From a virus: DNA of 28,652 nt. Positions 21,876 to 28,652 of this stretch are shown here, piece after piece. The stretch is from IMG/VR virus record IMGVR_UViG_3300035701_009374, positions 1 through 28,652 of that record. The stretch is one strand, 5' to 3'. Positions within the stretch are counted from its first letter, which is position 1. Each line of letters begins with the position of its first letter. The notes under the pieces were generated by a model, which saw only the letters and a list, made by a program, of their open reading frames with translations, ran no database searches and was not told the origin of the DNA. Both the position numbers and the translations under genes were made by a program.

Positions 21876-21908
21876 GGATCGCTTACCGGCTATTCCGTGA
21901 CGGTAAGC
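21866..21908 (+). other. programmed -1 frameshift signal A AAA AAC with downstream hairpin
   Basis: The frame reads GAA AAA AAC TGA, giving slippery A AAA AAC (21866-21872). Eight nt downstream GCTTACCG (21881-21888) pairs perfectly with CGGTAAGC (21901-21908) around a 12-nt loop. Heptamer, spacing and stem all fit a classical -1 signal. Confidence 0.88.
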
Positions 21909-22195
21909 ATAACCAGAGGATCCGCAAGGGACGCGAGCATGTCCTTATTCCGACCGGCATCAGGGATGATAATGGCAAGGCGATCTTCGTCGAGAATGCC
22001 CGGATCCATGATTACATCAATGATGAGTTCTGGCGCGCATTCGAGATCTACGCCATGACGGAAATCCTGGGGGTCCCTCCTTTCTCCGGTGGTTGGGCAG
22101 AGCAGCCGGAAGCCCTGATGCTTGCCATCGCTGCCTTGAAAAGCGAGGCGCGGGCCATGGAATCCGAGGCAATAAGGAATGCCGGTAAGAAATGA
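21872..22195 (+). CDS. T extension of the tail chaperone (G-T frameshift product)
   Basis: The -1 frame is open from the slippery site to TGA 22193-22195 and adds 107 residues, starting LRIAYRLFRDGKHNQRI and containing VPPFSGGWAEQPEALMLAIA. There is no start codon of its own with a ribosome site. The fused G-T protein would be 237 residues. In lambda, G-T links the chaperone to tube subunits. The stop overlaps the tape measure ATG (ATGA). Confidence 0.82.
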   Translation: MRIAYRLFRDGKHNQRIRKGREHVLIPTGIRDDNGKAIFVENARIHDYINDEFWRAFEIYAMTEILGVPPFSGGWAEQPEALMLAIAALKSEARAMESEAIRNAGKK

Positions 22196-25100
22196 CCACT
22201 GAAAAACTCCGCCTCGAGATCGAGGTTGCTGTAAAAGAAGCCCTTGTGAGTCTCAAGGCTATGTCTGCGGAATACAATCACCTGGCCGCGGAAGCCAAGC
22301 GCGCTGTCCCGACTACGTATGAGGTCAAGGCCGCCATGGCCGGCCTCGAGCATGACCTCAAGACCAGCGCCCAGGCCGCCAAGATCATGGGCGATGAGAT
22401 GGGAGGGCTCAAGGAACAACAGGCGCGCCTCAAGACCGGCATCACCGATCTTCTCAGCCGCGGGCTTACCCCAGAGTCCACGGAGATCCAGAAGCTCAAG
22501 TCCCAATATGATGAGACAACCGACGCCATCAAGCGCCACGGCGGCGGGGTGGATGATCTCAAATCAAAGCTTGCATCGCTTGTAGAAACCGCGGCATTGA
22601 TGGCCATGGCGAAGAAGGCTTTTGACTTCATCGGCGGATCGGTGACTCAATTCGCGGACGCGGAGGCCTCTGCGCAACGGCTTGACCTCGCGCTGCAGAT
22701 GCATGGGATGGAATCTTCCGGGCCTCGGCTCAAGGCGTACGCCTCCCAGCTTCAGGATATCGCCGGCATCGATGCGGACCTGGTTATACAGCTCGAAGCG
22801 GAGCTCGTGGCCCAGGGTAAGAGCCGGGAGGAAATCGAGAAGACCATCAAGGCCGCGGCCGGACTCGCCGCGGTTACCGGAGATGATCTTAATTCCGCCG
22901 TTGCGCAGCTCGACATGACCTATTCCGGCGTCGCCAGTCGGGGCTTAGCTCGGTATATCCCTGAGCTGAAGACCCTCACGGAAGAGCAGCTCAGGAACGG
23001 AGCTGCCATCGATATTATCGCCAATAAATATGGCGATTTTATAGGCAAGACGGGCTCAACCCAAATAGCTCTCTCGAGAATGAGGGCGGACCTGGGGGAT
23101 GCGCGGGAAACTTTCGGTTCACTTTTTGCTCCCGCGGTGAGCAGCGCGGCCACCATACTGTCCGGGTTTGCCAAGGCCGTGGCCAACGCAGGTGTAGTCG
23201 GGAAAGCAATGGCCACCATCATAACAAGCGTACTATTGGGTGCGCTTGCCGCCTTGCTTGCAAAATCCATTGTTCTTACTGTCGCCAAGCTCGGGCTCCT
23301 GGGAGCCCAGATGTCTGTCAACCTGGCTATGGCCGCCGCCAACCCTCTGATCTGGGCGGGGATTGCCGCGGTGACGGCCGCAATCATTGCCGTAGGGGTT
23401 TTTGTCGCCAAGAAACAGGCGGAGGCGAGGGCTATTCGGGATTCGGCAGCAGATTCAAATGCCGCGGCGGCCGCTTATGACCGGATGGCCTCCGCGGCCG
23501 ATCGCGCCGCTCTTGCGAAAGCAAGATTATCCCAAACCTCCCTCGAGAAAAAAATAGAAGATCTGAATGAAAGTTCAGTGAAAAACAGGATAGCAATGGG
23601 AAGTGATAAAGAAATCCAAGCTCAAATTGATAGATTGAAAGGGCAAAGGCTACTAATCGGGAATTTGAGCGATAGCGTAATAAGCAGATATGAGGATGAA
23701 CTCGACCGCAGGCATAAGGCGAGAGCCGATGCCGATGCCAAAGCCATTGAAGATAATTTTCAAAGAGAAATAGACGCCAGTAAAAAGGCGGGAGAGTTCC
23801 GTATAAGCTGGCAAGAGCAGTATCAGAAGTACTTGGCTGAAAATAGCGGCGATCCGTTCGCGGAGATTGAGCGCGAACGGTTGAAGGCCGTGCAGGATGC
23901 AGTGAACGCCATCGGCTGGGAGCAGACCACGCTTGCCCAGATTAATGCGGTCTATGCCGCCAAGCGGAAAACCATCCAGCTCGACCTGGACCGGAATGAG
24001 CGCGAGCAGCTTGCCAAGCTCACCGAATCAAAGCTCGACGATCTCGAGCTTGAGAAAGTGAAATCCATTGCGTTCTTCCGGGAAGGGAGCGCCGCGCGCC
24101 TCGCGATAGAAGCTGACTTCGACAAGCGCATGGCCGCAATACGTATCCAGGAAGCTTTTGATGCCGCCAACAAGGAAAGGGCTTTCTATGCCAAGCTCTC
24201 CGAATCCAAGCTCGATGATCTTGAGCTCGAGCGGGATCGCGAGCTCGCACTTTTCACGGGAACAGAAGAAGCGAAGGCGGCTATCGCAAGATATTACGCC
24301 CGGAAGATTGCAGACGCTCAGATCGAGGAGCAGAAACGCGTATTCCAGGAAGCCTTAAAACTTGCCGCTCAACAGAAGGATTGGGGCAAATACACAAGCC
24401 TCGAGTTCCAGAACCAGGCGCAAGGCACCGACGTCGGCAAGATGATGGGGTTTGCAGGCAGCCCCGCGATGGATCCCAGGAGCATGATCATTTCGGATCT
24501 TGCCCAGATGGCCCTCTCAATAAAGAACGTGAACGCGGTTTTGAATCCTTTTCAAACAATCTTTGAGGGAATGAAAAGGGTAATTGAACCGCTGCTCAAT
24601 AAGGATCTTCAGGGCATGGTCGATGCGCTCATGGAGATCGGGATCGCTCTGGGCGAAAGCGTTTCTCCCTTCCTTTCCATCCTCGGCATAATGTTCCAGA
24701 TCGCGGCGGGGATCCTCAAGGTAACCGTTATTCCCGTCATGCAGCTCTTGGGAGCTGCCATGATGTGGCTCAACAACAATGTGATCGTACCATTCGGCAA
24801 TGTCGTCATCGATATCATCAACGGCGTGATCTGGGCAATCAACCAGGCGCTGGGGTGGCTGGGAGTGAATATCGCGGAGCTCCAGCATCTTGCCGTGGTG
24901 CAACAACAAACCGTGGCCGACATGAGCGATCAAATAGCGGATGTGGATAAGGCCCTCGAAGTCCTCCGGCAGGTCTTCGAAGATAAGCGGAAAGCAATTG
25001 AGGATGCCTATGAAAAGAATATACAATCGTTGCGTAAGCTCCTTGGAATAGGCGCCATAAGTGAAAGCGCATACGACATAATGGCCGCCGCTTATAATCA

Positions 25101-25680
25101 GAAACGCGGTCAGGACCTGGCCGGTCTCCAGGCCGCAGAAGATGCCGCGGTCAAGGAATTGGAAGGAATCAAGAAGCAGCTCCAGGACGGGATTGTCATT
25201 CCGAATCTCCCTGTATTGCTCCGGGGTGTTATCGATGGTTTTATAAGCGCGGCTAATGCCATAATCGCAGGTACGACTACACCAACTACTCCAACTACTC
25301 CGACTACCCCGACTACCCCGACTACTCCGCAGCCCGAGCCCCAGCCAATCCCAGAAGTACCCCCTGTATCCTGGCCCCAGCCAACCACTCCAGGCGGACA
25401 AATACCCAGAAACATATACGCCGAAGGAGCAATTGAGATCCCTTATGATCAGCCTGCAATCGTCCACCAGGGTGAAACGATTATTCCCAGGTCTTTCGCC
25501 GAAGGCTTGCGTTCGGGAGAGATCGTGCTCGGCCAAGGCAGCAGTAGCTTGAATCAAACTACGATCCAGTTAACCGTCAATGGGAGCGTCCTAACAGAGG
25601 ATGATCTGCTCAATGTCTTCGCCAAGGGGATCGCGAAAATGAAACGACTGGGCAGGCTTCCGGCGGAGGCCCTCCGATGA
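22192..25680 (+). CDS. tail tape measure protein
   Basis: A 1162-residue protein that sets tail length and may assist DNA entry. It has a coiled-coil N-terminal part, two hydrophobic clusters (about residues 335-410 and 810-890), a tandem 59-residue repeat (from about 609 and 668, each starting ESKLDDLELE) and a Thr-Thr-Pro repeat tract (1029-1046). The C-terminus AIVHQGETIIPRSFAEGL is typical of tape measures. By the known ratio of about 0.15 nm per residue it predicts a tail near 170 nm. It starts by ATGA overlap with the chaperone extension. Confidence 0.93.
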   Translation: MTTEKLRLEIEVAVKEALVSLKAMSAEYNHLAAEAKRAVPTTYEVKAAMAGLEHDLKTSAQAAKIMGDEMGGLKEQQARLKTGITDLLSRGLTPESTEIQKLKSQYDETTDAIKRHGGGVDDLKSKLASLVETAALMAMAKKAFDFIGGSVTQFADAEASAQRLDLALQMHGMESSGPRLKAYASQLQDIAGIDADLVIQLEAELVAQGKSREEIEKTIKAAAGLAAVTGDDLNSAVAQLDMTYSGVASRGLARYIPELKTLTEEQLRNGAAIDIIANKYGDFIGKTGSTQIALSRMRADLGDARETFGSLFAPAVSSAATILSGFAKAVANAGVVGKAMATIITSVLLGALAALLAKSIVLTVAKLGLLGAQMSVNLAMAAANPLIWAGIAAVTAAIIAVGVFVAKKQAEARAIRDSAADSNAAAAAYDRMASAADRAALAKARLSQTSLEKKIEDLNESSVKNRIAMGSDKEIQAQIDRLKGQRLLIGNLSDSVISRYEDELDRRHKARADADAKAIEDNFQREIDASKKAGEFRISWQEQYQKYLAENSGDPFAEIERERLKAVQDAVNAIGWEQTTLAQINAVYAAKRKTIQLDLDRNEREQLAKLTESKLDDLELEKVKSIAFFREGSAARLAIEADFDKRMAAIRIQEAFDAANKERAFYAKLSESKLDDLELERDRELALFTGTEEAKAAIARYYARKIADAQIEEQKRVFQEALKLAAQQKDWGKYTSLEFQNQAQGTDVGKMMGFAGSPAMDPRSMIISDLAQMALSIKNVNAVLNPFQTIFEGMKRVIEPLLNKDLQGMVDALMEIGIALGESVSPFLSILGIMFQIAAGILKVTVIPVMQLLGAAMMWLNNNVIVPFGNVVIDIINGVIWAINQALGWLGVNIAELQHLAVVQQQTVADMSDQIADVDKALEVLRQVFEDKRKAIEDAYEKNIQSLRKLLGIGAISESAYDIMAAAYNQKRGQDLAGLQAAEDAAVKELEGIKKQLQDGIVIPNLPVLLRGVIDGFISAANAIIAGTTTPTTPTTPTTPTTPTTPQPEPQPIPEVPPVSWPQPTTPGGQIPRNIYAEGAIEIPYDQPAIVHQGETIIPRSFAEGLRSGEIVLGQGSSSLNQTTIQLTVNGSVLTEDDLLNVFAKGIAKMKRLGRLPAEALR
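25276..25329 (+). repeat. six 9-bp tandem repeats encoding Thr-Thr-Pro
   Basis: Six consecutive units of ACT-ACN-CCN encode TTP repeats in the tape measure, followed by a Pro/Gln-rich stretch. The units are nearly identical at DNA level, suggesting recent expansion by slippage. It probably acts as a flexible linker before the C-terminal domain. Confidence 0.9.
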
Positions 25681-28652
25681 GCTATACTTGCACGATTGAT
25701 TTTGGAGACGGTCAGGGACCTTGGGACATTTCCGTTCTCTTGAGGGCCTGCCCACGGAAAGAGCTCGCCTGCTCAGAAGATTATCATCATGCGGTCAGCT
25801 CCTGCAGTTTGACTTTTCTTTATAACTGGACGCTCATGGATCAAATCGCCGGTTCCAGGGGCGAAATAATCATTACAATACTCGATGGCGACGAACCGTA
25901 TTTTAAAGGCTTATTGTTCCCATCTGAAAAATTATCGAGCCAAGGCGCCTCTGTTTCAGGCGCCGCGAATGTAGGCGATATTGAGCTCGAGGTATTGGAT
26001 TTCACGTCCAGGCTGTCCCGCAAGATCGCCCCCGATGACGAGATCGCCTGGGAAAATCAGACCGTTTGTGATCCGATTAATACGGGCAATTCTTTGGTTC
26101 ACCGTTTGCTCGCTCTTTGCGGGATTACCGGTGACCAGATTTCAATAAATGAAGTAATCGATACTTCCCTTGCAGCATTCTCTGTGGATTCGGGGACGGT
26201 TGGAGAGGTTCTCGACATATTACTGCATGAATATGGATATGTGTATCGTTTCAACAGATCCGGCCAGCTCGTCATCATCCCCTATATCATAGATTCCCCC
26301 TCAGCTTCGGTTTCTTTTGACGAATCGAACATCATAGCCCCCCTGACTTCGGAAAGAATCGAATGGGAGTATGACGGCGCAGAAACGATCTGGTATGCCC
26401 TCAAATCGAAAGAACAGTGCCTGGTTTATATGGCGGATCTTCCCTTCGGAGAGGACAACCGACGCTCCGGTTGGCCTATCCAGCCGGGTTATCTTTGGCC
26501 GGAAGAAGCCAATGTTCAAGAGACCTGGTGGGAATATCAGGACATGGCGCTCGCCAACCGGCTCGATGGTCAACGCGTAGTCAAGGATGAGGATTTCACT
26601 CAACTGGTTCTGACGAAGAATCATACGATCTCGGAAAACTTCGAAACCGGGATCTCCCGCCATCTGACGGTGTTTCAGAATAAGCGGGCGCGCATTGAGT
26701 ATATATGTGACACCGAAGAATCAAAGCTGATCTATTATTGCGATATCCTCGCGGACGTGATCTATCGGGGAGCAAAGATCATCGCGAAAAAAACAACAAT
26801 AGAGAATCCTGAAAAAATAGAACCCTATGAATCGCGATTCATTCACAATGTGACGGCGGCCAAACGGTATTGCTGCGCCAGGGCGGCGCGTTCTTATTCA
26901 TCGGCCTGGCGTTTCATCTTTCAGAGTGAGGAAGAATATGAACCGGGCGCGATAGGGTCTCTTGTGGATCCGTATTCCGGTCTTGATACTACCGTGATTG
27001 TGACGGAAGTAGGATTCAATCCGGAAACGGGGATCTATTCATATAAAGGTTTAAGTATAACCGAAGTCAATTTCGACAATGTCATATCGCATACAACCCT
27101 TTCAGTCAATCCATTGAAGTATTATGAGGATCCCAGGATTCAAGTGCAGGCGGCGATAGGGACAACAGAGGACACTCTCGGATTAACTTGGGATCTCCCA
27201 TATTCTGACGGGGTAGTGGCAGCCTCTGTAAGCGATGGTGTATATCTCGACAGCGGCCTATGCTTCATGACAAGCGAAGAACTGTATTTCTATAAGTCGA
27301 CGAACTATGGCGCAGCCTGGGAGAAGAAGGCCGTCACATTCTCAACGGATCGGATTGCCTATCTTGGCGGCGGCGTACTAGTCGCCAGCAATTATACCCA
27401 TGATGAGATCTGGCGATCTACGGATCGTGGCGACACATGGGCCAAGACCCAAACCCTTGGGGATGGCGTGTTTTGCGTCACGGCCTTCGAAGATCTCGGA
27501 GGAGGACGAGCGCTTGCCGGGACCCAGAATACAGCGCCCGATCATGAGGCCGCTATCTGGCTGACGACGGATTATGGAGAGACTTGGGCCGAGGTTGATT
27601 CATTTACAAATGGCACCACGGATGAACAGTGGATTACGGAAATCAAACTTGTCGGGACGAATAAAATCATTGCCATCACCAATCGGGGTGCCATCCTCCG
27701 ATCCACTGACAACGGCGCAACTTGGACGGAAGTGGAAGATTACGATAACTCGTTATGTTCCATTGATTGCGACGCAACCGGAACTGTACTTATTGGAGGG
27801 TCGGGAGGTTACGCCTATCAGTCAACAGACTACGGTGCAGGATGGACGAGTCTTGGCCCTGTCACGACAGAATCGGCGATCTCGGCGATCGTATTCATTA
27901 GTGGCAGCACATGGTTCGGTGGAACAACGCCAAGCGGGAAGATACTTAAAACCGCCGACGACGGCGTGACATGGGAAGAGATTGATGATCTATCCCCTCC
28001 ACTGGCATCTGGAGATGAATGGGTACGGTGTTTTTGCTTGATAGGATCGGGCATTCTCCTCGCGGGTTTCACTCCACATGGATGCATTTTCCGCTCGACA
28101 GGCACCGGGATTGTTTATGGCTTGGGCGATGAGTTCGAACTTGAAGGGAACGTTCTGCGGATTGCGCCCGGGGGTGTAGTCGCGCAATCAAAAATCACCG
28201 GGCTCCCAACGGCTTTGGCATTAAGAGCCCTATCATCCGTGACTCTCACGGCCGGAAATGGGCTGACCGGCGGCGGCGACCTCTCGGCGAACCGCTCCTT
28301 CGCCGTGGCCGGGGATTTGGCGACCATGTACGCCTTAGAGCCAAACGAGGGATGGCTGCACGACGACGGGGAGGGCGTCTTGGCGTGGTCCACGCCGACC
28401 TACTCCGATGTTGGCGCGGCGGCCTCTGGTCATGATCATTCAGGCGTGTATCTGCCTATCGCGGGAAAGGCCGCGGACGCTGACCAGCTGGATGGTCACG
28501 GCAGCACCTATTATGCAGTGGCCGGGGCTGCCCCCACGGCACATGTCCTGGTATCGGCTTCCCACACGGCCTCAGGGCTCACCACGGGGCACTTCCTTAA
28601 GGCTACCGGGGCGACGACGTTCGGGTTCACGGCGCATGGGCTGACGTATTCC
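25677..28652 (+). CDS. tail hub-like, Asp-box propeller and tail-fibre fusion (3' end beyond window)
   Basis: An uninterrupted frame starting at ATG 25677 (ATGA overlap with the tape measure) runs 992 codons to the window end. Residues 1-470 resemble a tail hub or baseplate protein (VGEVLDILLHEYGYVYRF, FETGISRHLTVFQN). Residues about 500-800 carry six Asp-box/BNR motifs at 541, 581, 630, 676, 716 and 759 (for example RSTDRGDTWAK, RSTDNGATWTE), implying a beta-propeller. From about 855 tail-fibre motifs follow (GNGLTGGGDLSANRSFAVAG, then HDHSGVYLPIAGKA). It probably binds the host surface at the tail tip. Confidence 0.82.
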   Translation, partial: MSYTCTIDFGDGQGPWDISVLLRACPRKELACSEDYHHAVSSCSLTFLYNWTLMDQIAGSRGEIIITILDGDEPYFKGLLFPSEKLSSQGASVSGAANVGDIELEVLDFTSRLSRKIAPDDEIAWENQTVCDPINTGNSLVHRLLALCGITGDQISINEVIDTSLAAFSVDSGTVGEVLDILLHEYGYVYRFNRSGQLVIIPYIIDSPSASVSFDESNIIAPLTSERIEWEYDGAETIWYALKSKEQCLVYMADLPFGEDNRRSGWPIQPGYLWPEEANVQETWWEYQDMALANRLDGQRVVKDEDFTQLVLTKNHTISENFETGISRHLTVFQNKRARIEYICDTEESKLIYYCDILADVIYRGAKIIAKKTTIENPEKIEPYESRFIHNVTAAKRYCCARAARSYSSAWRFIFQSEEEYEPGAIGSLVDPYSGLDTTVIVTEVGFNPETGIYSYKGLSITEVNFDNVISHTTLSVNPLKYYEDPRIQVQAAIGTTEDTLGLTWDLPYSDGVVAASVSDGVYLDSGLCFMTSEELYFYKSTNYGAAWEKKAVTFSTDRIAYLGGGVLVASNYTHDEIWRSTDRGDTWAKTQTLGDGVFCVTAFEDLGGGRALAGTQNTAPDHEAAIWLTTDYGETWAEVDSFTNGTTDEQWITEIKLVGTNKIIAITNRGAILRSTDNGATWTEVEDYDNSLCSIDCDATGTVLIGGSGGYAYQSTDYGAGWTSLGPVTTESAISAIVFISGSTWFGGTTPSGKILKTADDGVTWEEIDDLSPPLASGDEWVRCFCLIGSGILLAGFTPHGCIFRSTGTGIVYGLGDEFELEGNVLRIAPGGVVAQSKITGLPTALALRALSSVTLTAGNGLTGGGDLSANRSFAVAGDLATMYALEPNEGWLHDDGEGVLAWSTPTYSDVGAAASGHDHSGVYLPIAGKAADADQLDGHGSTYYAVAGAAPTAHVLVSASHTASGLTTGHFLKATGATTFGFTAHGLTYS

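Noticed and set aside
25276-25329. Short tandem repeats considered as a CRISPR-like array
   Set aside because: The 9-bp units are contiguous and in frame, encoding Thr-Thr-Pro within the tape measure; there are no spacers.
24517-25557. 346-codon minus-strand frame opposite the tape measure
   Set aside because: It is a shadow of the tape measure gene; the translation includes the antisense of the Thr-Thr-Pro repeats.
26068-26081. Partial match to the 17-bp late element (TGATCCGATT) inside the hub gene; a similar partial match near 14418
   Set aside because: Only about 10 bases agree, both are inside coding sequence, and no terminator or gene start is nearby.

Overview
This window is the left and central part of a Mu-like (transposable) temperate phage or prophage. 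It runs from a DDE transposase/ATPase pair through early genes, an antirepressor unit, lysis, packaging, head and tail genes, and ends inside a long tail gene. No host gene is recognisable with certainty. The DNA is GC-rich with strong AGGAGG ribosome sites. The 3TM holin and the Mu-type gene set suggest a Gram-negative host, possibly a deltaproteobacterium-like lineage, but I cannot name it from the sequence. Neither phage end nor a phage repressor was identified.

Layout. 1-444: a leftward unknown gene and a divergent control region with an 11-bp dyad. 445-5031: MuA-like transposase, MuB-like ATPase, a DUF3102-type protein, a small protein and a Gam-like DNA-end protector. 5032-5635: a 600-base non-coding stretch with two tRNA-like elements, a multi-hairpin structure and a G-quadruplex-type motif. 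5636-7835: small early genes (two zinc-ribbon proteins, a GemA/gp16 homologue, excisionase-like HTH proteins, a winged-helix protein, a membrane/coiled-coil protein). 7842-8954: a strong sigma70-type promoter, a C4-type antisense RNA candidate, an AntA-type antirepressor and a 57-aa protein. 9001-15886: lysis genes (C39-like peptidase, 3TM holin, accessory membrane proteins), small and large terminase, portal, and a MuF protein carrying a putative nuclease toxin. 16352-21306: protease/scaffold, decoration protein, E-type major capsid, connector and tail-tube genes. 21398-28652: tail chaperone G and G-T frameshift, tape measure, and a hub/propeller/fibre fusion running off the end.

The late genes form three transcription units. 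Each starts just after an identical 17-bp element (CTGATCCGATTTAGAGC at 9038, 16352 and 21398) that follows a terminator or stem-loop, much as Mu late promoters are shared by one activator. Two -1 frameshift signals are visible. A dnaX-type A AAA AAG site would join the portal to MuF-toxin, and an A AAA AAC site with a hairpin 8 nt downstream would join the tail chaperones. The transposition module is Mu-type, while the tail (tube, long tape measure, no sheath gene seen) is of the long non-contractile type.

The most interesting items are the portal-MuF-nuclease frameshift fusion with no visible immunity gene, the unexplained 490-base stretch after it with a leftward consensus promoter and a terminator, the C4-type RNA, the repeated late element, and the tRNA-like non-coding region.
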